Positions 36,367 through 49,660 of a DNA stretch of 64,000 bases are shown in pieces. Under the pieces are notes generated by a model. It worked only from the letters and a program-made list of their open reading frames with translations, was not told the origin of the DNA and did no database searches. Within the stretch, counting starts at the first letter, position 1. Every line of letters starts with the position of its first letter. The position numbers and the translations under genes were made by a program. Origin of the DNA: Persicaria tinctoria (taxonomy: Eukaryota > Streptophyta > Magnoliopsida > Caryophyllales > Polygonaceae). The stretch spans positions 7,442,501-7,506,500 of the forward strand of contig JBANSL010000016.1 in assembly GCA_037127255.1 (NCBI GenBank), written 5' to 3'.

Positions 36367-37322
36367 TGGTTATAATATGATACTGAAATTCAAATGAATA
36401 CTACTTTTTTCCATCTTTGTTTGGTTTTATGATGTTATTGTAATCGTCACTATATTTATTTATTTTCATCCTTATATGTGAAGCGCTACGACATCCTGGG
36501 AAATTTAAACAGTATACTTATATCAAGAGTATATTACTATGTAGATGACGTCGCTTATACTGACTTTTGGTGGTAACATTTATTTGTATCTACTTTTGAT
36601 GTAATCATTTTACAGTTTCATACACGTATTCATGTTCTCTTTACTTAAAAAAAAAAACTAATAACAAATTTAGACACGCCGATAACACATCATAGTAAAT
36701 GCCAAAATTAAATAGAGTATGAGGGTTGGGAATCGAGATGCATGCATCCACTAATCAATAAGATATTTTAAAGAGATTCGTGTATGTAAGTGAAATAAGG
36801 AAACTAACAATTTATATTACAAAGCGAGATGACATTTACAAAAGAAGAAATTTTCATGTGGGTGTCATGAGATTTGAGTTATTATTTTATACAATAATTC
36901 TTTTTACTCGGGTAATAAGAGTTGTAACACTTTTTTTCCACCTCTATGATATTTCGATGTGATATTTCTTATAATTTAAATTAATATCAAATTTATTAAA
37001 AGTTTAAATTATCATTTGTGTTAAGATTTTGCCAAATGTGATTTATTTGTTCCATATGAGTTGGGGAAAATGTTTTTATGTGAGTATTTTATATATGGTA
37101 ATAATTGTATACCAAATAAACTTGATATACTGAACATGTTGATACGTTAACAAAATCTTCACAATATAAATGGATAAGTATGTTATCAATACAACACACG
37201 TATACAATTTAATATTACTAATTGTTGTTATTCAACTCATATGTACCAAATTAATCACATTTAACAAAATCTTTACAATACTTTAAAACTAATAGCAAAT
37301 AATAGAGTTTTATTTATAAGGT

Positions 37323-39250
37323 GAGTAGATGTGATAACAACTTCACCCCACGTCCTAACAGAGATCAACGTGCACCTTACCTTCTCCAGGAGAGTCTCGT
37401 TCATCCTCTCAGCAGTACCATTCTATTGAGCGGTACCAAGAATGGTAAGGTGCCTCGTGATACTTGCATCCTTGCAATGAGAATCAAATCTAGAATTACA
37501 AAATTCTAAACCATTATCAGTTTTTAAGCACTTAACATAGAGACTTGTTTCAACATGGATACTTTTTTTTTTTGATTCAACCCCAACATGGATACTTTTA
37601 ACCCATTGTTTAAACACCTCAAAGGCCTCATCCTTTGTCTTCATCAAATAAACCCAAACCTTCCTCTTGTAGTGGTCAATCAAGGACATGAAGTACTTTC
37701 CGCCCCCCAAAAGATTCAACTTGCGCAGGACCCCAGAAATCTGAATGGACATACTCAAGAGGTTGGTTAGCAATATAAGAAGACATGTTAAAACTCTTCA
37801 TAGTTTGTTTACCCATCAAGCAATTATCACACAAATCAATAGTAGCAAAATTGGAATTTAAAATGCCATGCTTATACAAATAATGAAGACTCTTATTTCC
37901 TATATGTCCTAGTCTATCATACCATATAATAGACTCGGACGAAGACATACAAGCACATAAGCAATCAAAGCAGATGAGAAATTCATCTCAGGGGTGGCTT
38001 GGACCACATAAAGGTCATTCTTCTTAATAGACTTAATCAAAACTATGTCATCCCTTGAGACAGTCTGTATCCCTTGACTGCTATTGATATCAAAGTCTAG
38101 GGATTCCAAGGTACTTTTAGACATGAGATTTCTTCTAAGCTGTGGAACTCGTCTAACATCTATAATGACCCTAATTAATCACACAATCATGCATTTTCAT
38201 AGCCACAGAGCCAGTGCCTTTGATTTTTTACACAGAATGATCACCAAGCATCACATCGCCACCATCAAACAATTTCAAATAAGAAAACTAAGATTTATGA
38301 TGAGTAGCATGCACAGTACATCCAGAGTCAAGTATCCAACAATTGGAAGCATCACTCACAAGTAAGGCACCTCATGAGTATAATAGGGGTGGGTGTTTCA
38401 CACACAGCAAACACATCCATACAACAAGTTGCTTAGCAGCTTTTTTCCTCATCTCTTTTCTTCTTATAGCAATCCTTCTCAAAATGAACAGTTTTAGAAC
38501 AATAATAACACTTAATATTTGATTTATCAAAGCCATTATTCTTGTCATAACCATTTTCAGATTTTGATTGCCCAATTTTATCCTTCTTCCTCTTGTTATT
38601 CCTCTTATTACCCTTGCCCTTTGGCTTAGCCACGAGGACTTCATACCTGGCTTCAGTTTTAGGCTCGAATTTAGCACCATTAGTAGTTTTAAAAACCTTT
38701 AAGGACTCATTATCAAAGACTCAATAATATCATTTTTAACCAAAGCAAAGTCACCATACTGAACAGCGTCCTTAAAAGTATCAAACTAACTAGGGAGAGA
38801 ATTCAACAGGAGCACACAAAGCTGAGTTTGATCAAGTTTATCACCATAACGTTGTAAATCTTGAGTAATGGCCAAGAAACGATCAAGATTATAAGCAAAA
38901 ATGCAAGCGGTGTTCATTTTAAAACTAAACATCTTGTTAAAAAGATTTACACGAGATGGGATCATGAGAGAGATATTACCAAGTGCAAACCTTATAGGGT
39001 CTCCCACAGAGTCTCCGCTGTGGTTTGACCCAATACATGTTGTGCCACTTCGTCTGAGAGACGAAGCATTATCTCACTGTGAGCCTGACGATAGGTCGAT
39101 CTCCATGATTTTTTCTTTACCAATACCATATGGAAACTTGTCCGTGACTGCAAGCCAACACTTCTCCTTGATCAGTATGGCTTTCATCTTCACCCGCCAC
39201 ATAGCAAATTCAGTTGTGTCATTGAAAGGTTTCAAACAAACATAATCAGA
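37323..39250 (-). pseudogene. Ty1/copia gag-pol, degenerate
   Basis: Minus-strand fragments occur in copia order. Gag at about 39250-38700 reads FAMWRVKMKAILIKEKCWLA, MFSFKMNTA, FLAITQDLQRYGDKLDQTQL and CVLLLNSLPS. A CCHC zinc knuckle lies near 38510 (C-x2-C-x4-H-x4-C, CYYCSKTVHFEKDC). The GAG-pre-integrase part near 37945-37800 reads WYDRLGHIGNKSL, LCDNCLMGKQT. The integrase core near 37740-37430 reads DFWGPAQVESFGG, YFMSLIDHYKRKVWVYL, LKTDNGLEF. Many stops and frame changes make it dead. RT and RNase H are missing; the copy is cut at the edge of the tandem array. Confidence 0.88.
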
Positions 39251-39509
39251 TATATTTGCAAGAAGCTATCAAGAATTGTAAGAATTTAAAGAGACATATC
39301 ATTTTTAACAAGGAGGAAGCAAAGTTTTTCAACAAATCAGTAACACGCAAGAGCAAAACCGAATGTCAAATTAAAAAGTAGATTTTGTTACGTCGCGTAG
39401 GGGGGAATGGCACCAGCGTAGGCCCATCCGCTCCCTACACCATTTCCACTCTCTGAAGCCTATCAAGACTCAAAAAGGTTGGAAAAAGGACACTCAAGCA
39501 CTGGTAACA

Positions 39510-39526
39510 AAACCTGGCTCTAATAC
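39510..39526 (-). other. Primer-binding-site-like sequence of the copia element
   Basis: Read on the minus strand, AGTATTAGAGCC resembles the initiator-Met tRNA primer site typical of copia (TGGTATCAGAGC), with changes. It lies between the presumed LTR and gag. Confidence 0.55.
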
Positions 39527-39989
39527 TGCATTGAAAAACAAGATAAGAATCGTTTTTGGTTTCAGAAGAACATAAAAACAAGTATGAATTAGATAGAAGA
39601 TAAGGGAGAAGAATACGAGGTTTGTTTACGAGGTTCAGATCCGCGATCCTACATCCTCGGGGGCTCAAGAGTCAACCCTAATCCACCATCAGGAAAAGGA
39701 GAAATACAGATCAGAGCAAAGTCGAAAGTACAAGTAAAGTTCAAAGCGACAAACCAAAAGTGAAACACAAAAACAAGCAAGAAGAAGAACTTCTTCCAAA
39801 ATCTCAGATTTGAGGATACATACTCAAACCCGAGAAGTAAACTCAAACACTAAGCAGTTGTTGGTTGCCGGAGGTGCCCTCGACCTTCAAGCACTGCGTG
39901 GTCTTGCCGGAGTAGAAGAGTTTCAACGATCGGAAAAGAGAAGAGCTTGAATAGCAAACCCTAACCCTAAATTGCCCTCTTAGTTTCTT

Positions 39990-40064
<75 letters not shown>

Positions 40065-40385
40065 TCAGATATTGAGGAACGGTAGAAACCCTAGATGACA
40101 CGGGCGAACTGGCGAGCTTCTTCTTTTATAGAGCTACCATAAGTCAAGACACATCGTTTTTGAACGAGACTTCCTTCTGGAAACCAAGCAACAACTTCAA
40201 TATGATGGGTCGTGTCCTGGGCTATGGGCTTTAGGCCCAATCCTTGGCAGCATAGCTCAGTTAGAAGATCAAGCCCTAAAGAACTCAATTCAATCCAATC
40301 CGAGCATGCTATTGCTAACTCCCAGATCTAACCCATGAGCCCATAAGCCACATTACACTTAACCATTTCATTTCACAACCGTAAC
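39524..40385 (-). mobile_element. Probable 5' LTR of the minus-strand copia element
   Basis: The sequence begins (minus strand) TGTTACGGTTG and runs to the primer site, about 860 bp. It contains a long CT/GA microsatellite in its transcribed part. The outer border is inferred from the TGTTA start only, since no second LTR survives. Confidence 0.45.
39994..40059. repeat. CT dinucleotide microsatellite
   Basis: About 32 consecutive CT units lie within the putative copia LTR. Confidence 0.95.
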
Positions 40386-41106
40386 ATGTATATAATACAT
40401 ACATATAATGGCATAAAACACTTAGAGCAAATATACAAGTTCTCAACACTATTTGGGGCTAAACTAATTTAAACAATTACACTTGAAATTTTTTAACCAA
40501 GTGAAACAATAACAATATTTTCAATTTATCTCGCCTAGGCAGAGCCTGGGAGGTCAAACACACTATTTCCGTGATTACGTTGAGATAGTGTTTCCGATCT
40601 AGTCTTACTAGCTTATCTGATACATATGACATATATTGACCAGTATGTTAAAAGGTCAAACCCCCTCCCCCTGTTGTAATGGGTTGAGAACTACCTATAG
40701 AGTATAAACCAAACCAAAAAAGTGTTTCCAAGTGGTCCAGACACAAAAGGAAAACAAACAATACTCTCAACATCAGTCTTACCTCTAGTATTGTCTAACC
40801 TCATGAGTTCGCCCATCTAACCATACACTTATCATTTTCAACATTAGTCTTTGCTCATGCACCTTCGTAATAGGTCAACATCCCCCCGATAACATAACTA
40901 ACATGACAACCATACCATCTTATAAAGTTTACTCTTGAGTTACAGAGATATTTTTTTGTTGCATAAAACTCTCGGATCTTGATATGGTGTCAAATACCCT
41001 TCTACACCCCTCTCCGCACTCTACATGTATTATAGACACTTGAAACTCTCACTCTCTCGTGTCATATACTTGTCCAACCTTACTTCATTTCTAGCTTCTC
41101 ATGTCT
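40386..41106. other. Spacer without recognised gene
   Basis: No coding exon, RNA gene or clear repeat was recognised. Confidence 0.4.
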
Positions 41107-41114
41107 CCCAAAAC

Positions 41115-41524
41115 CAGGGGCGGATCCAGAAAATAATTGAGGGGGGGGGGGGGGGGCTCAACTATATTATCGTTTTTTTAATATATATATATAAGATATA
41201 ATTTTGTTATAAGGAATATAGTAGAAAACACATTAAATGTACGATTTACATAGCTATTTTAAGTTTAAAAAACTAAAAGGCCGGGAAAAATACATAAAAA
41301 TGAAGCTGTGGGGATTTAAACTCAAGACATAATCATTTAAATTCCCGCCCCATACCAACTAAGCTAAGCACAATAATTGATTTATTATTCAAATTAACTT
41401 CTTTTAACCCTTAAATTATAAAAAATTACCAAAAAAATACATATTTTTAATTATTTTTTTAACGTTTTGCTCCAACCCAAAGGGGCTTGAGCCACCTCAT
41501 GCCCCCCCCCTCCCTACGCCCCTG
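41115..41524. mobile_element. Non-autonomous hAT MITE with 8-bp target duplication
   Basis: The 410-bp element is flanked by exact CCCAAAAC duplications (41107-41114, 41525-41532). It has ends CAGGGGCGGATCC and (right, reverse complement) CAGGGGCGTAGGG. Inside each end is a G/C homopolymer (GGGGG... at about 41142, CCCCCCC... at about 41503). The interior is AT-rich and non-coding. Confidence 0.85.
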
Positions 41525-41639
41525 CCCAAAACTATCCTACACGTACCCGGTAATCTAAAACCCTTCAGTTTCAACGCCCTCCAACGCTCCAACTTATTAC
41601 ATACCCTGACTTTTGACTCATCTACTTACATAATATCAT

Positions 41640-42189
41640 TTGCGAATAACATACACCACGAGACCTCTCTCACAATTGAACTTAGTACCACACCCATCTC
41701 GTTGGATTGGCCTACCGCTCTGTCCGGGTGGGATCGTTGAATGGTTGCAATGGTTCACGACAGAGGCACCGAGCACAAGGCGGAAGCTTGTCTTCAAGAC
41801 CAAGCTACTAGTCTTCTTAGCCTTTATTTATTACACTTGGTTAGATAGGAATGATGTGGTTTTTAAAGGAGAATCATGTAAGCCTAGACAATGGGCAACT
41901 AGAACTATCGAGCCTTGTAAGTTCCGGATCTCAACGAGATGCATCGGCAAGTCATCCGTTGAGAAACATTGGTTACAACACTTAGGAGGTAGTCGAGTAG
42001 AGTAGGGGGAATGGAGTGAATAAAGGAGGTTGAGTAGATTCAGGAGGATCGAAAGCTTAGAGAGATAGATGTGCTTTTGTTTTCTGGTTTCACACCTACA
42101 CACCTTTGGCCATTTTGCACAAGCCCCGTTGGGCTTGTAACCTTTTGTAATTGCCTTTACAAATCTATATATTCACCGCTTAAAAAAAA
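41640..42189 (+). pseudogene. LINE (L1-type) 3' end: reverse-transcriptase zinc-binding region and tail
   Basis: The frame 41700-42005 contains LVFKTKLLVFLAFIYYTWLD, RNDVVFKG and PRQWATR, the pattern of the zinc-binding region at the end of plant L1-type RT proteins. It is followed by a 3' UTR (CCCCGTTGGGCTTGTAACC) and a short A run at 42182-42189, as at the 3' end of a target-primed insertion. Almost all of the element is missing. Confidence 0.7.
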
Positions 42190-43598
42190 GGGTCAAGTGT
42201 AAATCCCTAATGCAAGTCGGCTTGCAATGGAAAATACATTGTCCATGCATCGCCATATATTTAATTGACTATTATAATACACATTTCTAAAACCTCTTTA
42301 TCTTGCAACATCGTTTTACAAGTTCCATTAACATTTTATCTCATGCTTTCGTCAAATCTATGAAAAATCATCTACATGTTATTCTTTCTTACCTTGTAAA
42401 AAGTCTCTATCATATGCCTTATCAAGTGTATAACTATGAACAGTCTCTTTGACACGAATCGAAGTTATAAAAAATGAAAACAAGTTTCCTCTACCCGAAT
42501 CACTCTCTCATAAACTTTTATAGGCGTGGTTAAAGACTTGATCGATGTCCATACACTCCCCACATCCCCATATATATGCATCACCCTTGTTCTTGTATAG
42601 GTAATGATCTCAAATTGCCGGATCTCCAATCGTTTGACCCTTATTGATGTTCTATAATCGATATGGTAAAGGCCAACAAAAAAAAGTTGAAGAAAAGTCA
42701 CCAGTCAACTTATAATTCGCAGCCTTTATTTAAGATATGACCATAGTTCAGATCATTAATGTTGTAACTAGTGACGGAGCCATGATGCAAACCGAGGGGG
42801 CTCAATGTGGCTATGAGATTTTTTTTTTTACATATATATGAGAAACAATTTTTTAAAAGAATATATTGGGAAAAAAGCTAAATGTATAATTTAAATAATT
42901 ATTTTTTGTTTAAGAAGCTAAGAGAAGCAAAAATGGCTCATGAAATTACGTTTTTTTTTTAATCATTCTCGTGGGCTTACATTAAACAGATGTGCACCGC
43001 TTTCTTTGCCACCTAGTTAATTTTACATGGTTATTAAAAACCATATCAAAAGTAAAACAACAACTATTTTGAGATGGATAAAGTATTATATGATTAAATC
43101 AAATATTAGTTTAATATGTTTGAATTAAACCCATTGGTTATTTCAAAGATGATCAATTGAAAAAAAGGAAAGGGGGAAGTGTTTGGTTAAAAAGGGGAGG
43201 ATTAAGACAGATATGACACATAAGCGAAAACTCTTATGTGTTAAGATTTTATATCTATAGATATTGAAGATAGATACAGATGTAGAATAGATACTTGCAC
43301 TAGTTTTTTTGCTGTCCTTCACCAACAATGAAATTTTTTTAAAATTTGTTTTTTTGGTCATAAAAGTTTAAAATTTTTAAAGAAGGGGAAATTCCAACTT
43401 TAGAGGGTTTTGCGTGAGTGAGAGAGGGCTTTTAACCCCCACTTGATAAGCGCGGCGGATTCCTTCCAGAGGAGAGAAAGAGAGAAATTGAAACCCCTCG
43501 CCAAAATCCCCAAACCAAAAACCGCAGGCGATTCAGAGCGAGAGACTAGATAGCCGTCGCTGTTGTCAGATCCACCGTTTCCAGGAGGTACTGTCAAG
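42190..43598. other. Spacer and GIP1-like gene upstream region
   Basis: A diverged relative of the 41115 hAT MITE seems to start near 42769 (AGTGACGGAGCC.., then a similar AT-rich interior to about 43000); its right end is not clear. The leader of the next gene lies within about 43390-43598 (GA-rich, GAGAGAAAGAGAG). Confidence 0.4.
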
Positions 43599-46500
43599 AT
43601 GAGCGGTGCTAGAGGCGGCGCCGGCGCCGGCGGTAGTAACGCCGTTAATGGTAAAGCCAGCGGTGGCGGTGTTGCGAGTTCAATCCCGCAGGCCTCGAAA
43701 AAGATGATTCAGAGCTTAAAGGAGATTGTTAACTGTCCTGAAGCCGAGATCTACTCTATGCTCAAAGAATGCGATATGGACCCTAACGAAGCCGTTAATC
43801 GACTTCTCTCTCAAGGTTTTTTTCAGCCTCTTCGCGTATCTACCTCTAAAACCCATCCGTTTTGCGATTTTTAAAGGAACTTCTTCGTTGTTGTTAAAAG
43901 TTTGAAATTTTAATTCGCAAAGTGTTCGGAAGTTTAAAGTTTTATTATTTTTTTCGGCTATGGTGTGCGAGACTGCGAGATTCTCTCGGTTGCGTTTCTT
44001 TTTATGCAGTGTCCCATTTTTTGAAGGTTGGTTGTGTTGCGGTTTTTGTTGATTTTGAGCAAGATTAGGTCTTTATCCGAATTGACGAACTTTTTCTGTT
44101 TTGATGATTGCTGTCTCTCGAATCCCAAAATAATGTATATTAACCCTACCTTACCGTTTTAATTCAAAGGATTTTTGTTGGCTCATAGGGTAATATAGCG
44201 ATAGTTGTTCTCAACTGATCAGTTGCATTGCCTTGCTGCTACTTTTGATCTTATCAAAGGAAGTGTGTTGTTAAATATTTGAGAGAGCTGTTTTTGTTTG
44301 TTGCTTCTATAGCATGTTCATTTCAGAGATTGATTTTTCTATCCATGTAGCTGCACATGCCTGTCTTGTTGTATTTAACTTTTTCTAATTTGATATTTTT
44401 GGTTGTGTAGATCCTTTCCATGAAGTGAAGAGCAAGCGTGAAAAGAAAAAGGAGGTGAGCTTGTGCAACTATACAACATTAGTCTGTAGTGATTTTTTAT
44501 GTGTTTCATTTGCAATTGCACGATGCATGTCTGCTGGTTATCTGTAATTGGAAGAACATGTCATCGTGCTGTTATCTGTGAATGTACCAACTCATTGCTT
44601 ATAGCTTTGTCGTAGATTCACGAGTTTTCACCCTGATTGATTTTTTTTGTGCCACTTAACATCCCACATATGTTTGGTTCAGAACAAGGATGGGACAGAT
44701 TCAAGGACCCGAGGTGGTAGTAGCACTTCGAATCGTGGTGGTAGGGGTGGGAATGACCGTCGTGGCCGAGGTATTATGTCACTGTTTGCCACTTCTCATC
44801 AATAGTTTATTTATTCATGTTGCTTTCAGAGAAGTGGCTGGTTTGGTTGATGTATTCTTAACTGCTGTCATTTTCTGCCCCCTCCAGAATCTGGTGCTTT
44901 GCGTTCTAAGCCTTCGTATAAGAGGGATAATGGGGCTAGCTACACAAGCTCGTCATCTGGGCCTGGCGTGGTGGGAAACAATATCAATAATTGGAGTCCT
45001 CCTGCTGTCAGGTACCGGTTGGTCTCTAGTATAAAGTGTAAAAAGGATTATTTAGTGCACTTTTGGTCACCAACATCTCTCACCCTTTGTGCATTTCGAT
45101 CTAAATTCACGGGCACTATTTGTTCCTCCAAATTGCTGATAATTGCCCGCATATATTGTTGTACTTCAATATCGGATAATGAGATAATCTGTGCTTTCTG
45201 AGCTCCTTTATCTCCTCTTATTTCTCCTTGTCATGTTTTTGGAGTATTCTATAGCTGCTCCTCCTCCTATCTCTCTTTGCCATGTTTTTGGAGTATCTCT
45301 CTTTGCCATGTTGTTCCTTAAAGTGAGGTTATTATGTGATCATTGGGTAGAAGGAGGCAGTTATGAGGATTTGTTTCATTTTTCTGGTTAAGATGACAGA
45401 TGTCCAGATTAGGATTTAGGAATATTTTACCGCAGAGTATTTAATTTGTACATTTGAATAGATGGGACATATGCTCTTATCATATTTTCATTGTTGTCAT
45501 TGATGAGTTTTTTATTTTATTATAATTGTTCATTTATCAGAAAGCAAAGACATAAAAATACAACCTTGATTGCCTTTAATATCTTTGCAGTGAAACTCCT
45601 GTGGAGAATAAAGCGCCAGTTTTCAATGTTAGTGAAGGTGTTCCTTCTTTGCATCAATCAGCTGGCTTCCGGTCTCCTTGGTCTGCTGTTCCTGGCCAAT
45701 TATCAATGGCTGATATTGTGAAGATGGGAAGGCCATATGGGAAGACTTCCAGTAATGTGAATTCATCTCACCAAGATGCTGGCAATCACCATGCTATTGC
45801 ATCCCAAGCTGCACCTACACCTCACGAACTTTATTCATCACAAAATTATGCGTCTAAGGTCATTGAGACTAATTTGAATTTGGGAGTGTCTGGAAATCAA
45901 AGCATTCTTCCTGATGATGAATGGCCTCAAGATGAGCAGCCACCAACTTCAAGTTTGCCTTTGGTATCAGAACAACATGTCATTCCTGAAACATACAGGG
46001 ATCGATCAAGCCCACAATTTGATGCAACTATGCATCACTTGAACGAGGTCCAATATGCTGAAGAGCCTGAGGTTGATTTCAGATGCGTTAACGTGCAGGA
46101 TGAAAGTTCTGTTAGTGCACCTATCCTTAATGATGCGTTGCATGATGACATTAACTCCTATCGGGCCGACCAACGTATATATGAGCAACAAGGTGAATAT
46201 GGTGCTCCATCATTAATTTTTGCTTGTGATTCTTTATATTCAAATTGAGTTCGTTTATTGCATTACATTTCTCTTTGATTCCTGGATATGATCTTATGAC
46301 CTGATAAACTGTCAACCTTACCCATTTTATGCCATGGAAGAAGACTGTTGAAGATTCCTGGGTATGATCTTATGGTTTTGACTTTTGTACAAGCAACTAT
46401 CTCTGTTAAAAGCAGACCCTGTCTTAATCATAAATAGTTGAGGAATGTTAGGATCCACATGATAATGGGATGTCTTATATGTTAGTGTAGCTGATCCTTC

Positions 46501-49500
46501 AAGCTGTTAGGAGAGTGGTCAAAGTATTCTGTACATTTGGCTATGCAAAGCCACACTTAGATACAAATTGGTTACCATGGGATGTTATGTGATTGCAACT
46601 GTAGTTAGAAAGCTTGCTGCAAGTGGCACATTGTTTCAATTTCTAGTAGTCTAATAACTACCTTTACCTTGTCATATACTCATATCAAATTCTATATATT
46701 TGGTCATTCATCTTCACTAAGTCAATTTCATTGCTCAACAACATTATTGTGTTGTATTTAATATTTATGTTGTATTCTAGTTGAGGATGTTGGCGTATCA
46801 GTAGTATCTGTAGCAGCAAGCATACAACAATTAAGCTTTTCAAGGGAGGAAGAGGATGAGGTTGATGATGATGACGAGGAGGAGGAGGAAGAAGAAGAAG
46901 ATTCTTATCAGGAAATGGACAGTCCTGCTGTGAAAATCCCTGATCATCTGTTAGTCCAATCTGCTGATTGCTCTCACTTGAGCTTCGGCAGCTTTGGATC
47001 TGCTATGGGTGCTCCTTTCTCTGGACCTTTTGCTTCTAGTTCCCCCAAAAGTAATGTGGTAGAGACGTCTACAGCTGCAGGGGCTCCGTCAGTGGGATAC
47101 ATTGATGCAAGGTTGTCTGCTGTATTTTAAAATCTACATGGCTTGCTAATTGTTAATGCTTATTTATAATAAATGTGTTGTGCTTTTAGCAGGAATCCTG
47201 ATTATTACGATGATGAACATAGAAGTCCATCAGATGGAAACCCTGATCATAGATTGGAAGTTAGCACTGGAAGTTATGATATGCCTTCAGCTTCTCAGCC
47301 AGAGACGTTAAAGCAGGAGCCAGATGAAACAGTAGTAGCCCCTGGAAATGAGTACTCTTTTCCTTCCGCTTCTTCTAATTATACATATGAAAACAGCCAG
47401 CAGGTCCAGCACTTGAACCCATCCTTTAGTCAATCACAAATAAGCGCTCAGATGCAGAATTTACCTTTGTCTGATATAATGGTGAGCATCAAGTATCCTA
47501 TTTTAAAGCCTCCTTAGCAAGAATATATGCGACATACAGCTCAGCAATATCTTGATTTGTGATATATAAAATTGTTTGTTATTTTTAGCCAGTAGTACAA
47601 CTCATTTTCCTTGTGAAATAAATGTACTGATTTAAGAATACTGGCTTACAAGGACTTCCTTTGATGGATTAATGGTTAATCTTTATAATGTAGCACAAAT
47701 GTTGATAATTGTTAGAGAACCATTATGGTGATGATATATGCATATATTTTGCAAATCATACACTGGACACTAATTTTTTCCATATAGAAGAGATGGAAAC
47801 TTCACATGCAATGTGCATTTATGTAAACATTGAAGTTTTATGTCATGCATGTAACATGTTGTAGCTTTTTAATATGTAATTATGTATTATGTATTATAAA
47901 ATTTGAATTGAACCTTATTTATGCTTATGCTGAACTATTGGGTTGCAGTCACATTCAAATATGCCAAGCAGTTTGTTGCCCTCAAATGTCCATGCTGCAA
48001 GGGATGCTGAGCTGCCATATTTGCCCTTCCCTAAGTATGGCAGCAGTTTGGCTTCAATTAATGGGCCAACTAATTCTATGACTGAGGTAATAAGCTTTGT
48101 TGTAGTAGGTGATTAGAATTTCAAGCTCAGCTATTGTAGTTTCTGTCATTGTATAGTTTTTGGATTTGTTATTGATGGGTTTGGATCCCATGAAGTTGCC
48201 TCTCAACTTCACCTGAAGTTGGGGAACTCTTTCGTGCATATGCAAGATCCCCCTCCCCCAACCTAAATAAAAAAAAAGAAGCATTTCCTCATACCGGTTC
48301 AAATGACTTTTAAAAGAAATGCTAAGATACCTTCTTATTCATATGACAAATTAAAGCTTTTACCTATTGAAATTGTTATTTTTCAATTTCTATGCTTATC
48401 AAGGAAAGATGAGAGTTTAATGTTGTAGAATTGAAAAAATAGATCTTAACTACCTGTGAAGTCCATTAATAGAATTCCATTGATGTTTCTGCTTGTAGGC
48501 TCTGAAGGGAGGCAACTTATCTTCCCCACAGCTGACTCAGAACATTCCTGGCGGCAGCATTTCTGGTGGCAACATAACTGGAGGGCCTGCATTCCCACAG
48601 CACCTTCCCGTGCATCCTTACTCTCAGCCCTCGCTCCCTTTTCCTAACATGATCAGCTACCCTTTCTTACCTCAGAGCTACACTTACATGCCTTCTGCCT
48701 TCCAACAAGCAATTGCTGCTGCTGGCAATAATACCTACCATCAGTCACTCTCCGCTGGCATGCTTCCACAGTACAAAAACAGTGTCCCAGTGAGCAGTTT
48801 GCCTCAGTCGGCCACCGCACCCTCTGGCTATGATGCATTTGGGAGCTCTAGCAACATTCCTGGAAACTTCTCATTGAACCCTCCTGCTGCTCCTCCTGCC
48901 ACATCTATGAGCTACGACGCTGTTTTGAGTTCTCAATACAAAGATGCTGCTCACATGCTTGCTCTTCAGCAGGTACCCTTTAGATACAATTCTTGTGGTA
49001 ACTTTTAAGCTAATGCAAAATAATTGCTATCAGGCTTCAGGAGGTTAAATATAACAAATATTGGCATTAGTTCACAAATTATTGTGTTCAGTGTAGAAAC
49101 TCTGATATGAAATGATTCATGTTGGGAGGGTCCAATGTGAAAAATGGAAACAACCTCAACTTTACAGTATGTGCAGAAATGAAAGGGCCCAAGAATGGAT
49201 TTTATTTACTAAAGAAAACTCTCTACTTTGCAGAGTCTTTAGAAAGTATTATCTCATCCTGATAGTTGCAGAGCTTGCTGCCTTTTAGTTTGATTTTGCA
49301 TGAGAAGCACAATATTGATTTTCCTTGTACACTATTCTTTGTCAGAATGAGAGCTCTCTATTGTGGGTTCAGGGTCCTGGTTCAAGAACAATGTCAGCTG
49401 TTCCCGCAAGCACATATTACAGCTTCCAGGGGCAGAACCAACAACCGGCTGGGTACAGGCAAGCCCAGCAGCAGCAGCAGCCCTCACAGCATTATGGAAA

Positions 49501-49660
49501 TCCCGGGGGCTACTCGAACTTCTACCACAACCAGAGCGGGCTACCACTTGAACACCAGCAGCAAATGTCTAGAGATGGGTCACTCGTTGGCGCACAAGGG
49601 CAAGGGCAACAGCAACAGCAACCAAAGCAGCCTCAACAGATCTGGACAAACAGCTACTGA
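43599..49660 (+). CDS. GIP1L: GBF-interacting protein 1-like (DUF1296, UBA-like)
   Basis: Ten exons join in phase to 873 aa: 43599-43815, 44411-44454, 44683-44770, 44888-45011, 45591-46192, 46781-47111, 47193-47481, 47949-48086, 48499-48972, 49346-49660. After a Gly/Ala-rich start, residues about 28-87 are the DUF1296 domain (SIPQASKKMIQSLKEIV, EIYSMLKECDMDPNEAVNRL, DPFHEVKSKREKKKE), a UBA-like fold. An RGG-rich tract follows (GGSSTSNRGGRGGNDRRGRG), then a long disordered region, an acidic run (DEVDDDDEEEEEEEEDS), aromatic/Pro-rich segments (PYSQPSLPFPNMISYPFLPQ) and a Gln-rich C-terminus. Arabidopsis GIP1 binds and stimulates G-box factors; a nuclear or RNP role is inferred from it. The RGG and Gln tracts suggest RNA or condensate association (inference). 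Confidence 0.92.
47184..47193 (+). promoter_or_regulatory. NAGNAG tandem splice acceptor, GIP1-like exon 7
   Basis: The acceptor reads TTTTAGCAG|G. Splicing after TAG (exon from 47190) adds one Ser codon relative to splicing after CAG (exon from 47193); both stay in frame. Confidence 0.6.

Larger units (their letters stand above)
30872..37134. repeat. Higher-order tandem array, period about 1.46 kb
   Basis: Non-coding landmarks recur in fixed order. The TTTCATGCAGGTATTCAT block is at 33057, 33690, 35154 and (diverged) 36612. The GCATGCATC block is near 33180, 33812, 35275 and 36740. The ACCGGTAAAT block is near 30874, 32388, 34499 and 35963. From about 33.7 kb rightward the spacing is 1458-1464 bp; the left part is shorter, with a unit of about 630-670 bp. 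Each full unit carries one full Stowaway-like MITE and one right-half remnant of it. No coding frame is conserved. A Helitron interrupts the first copy. Confidence 0.85.
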
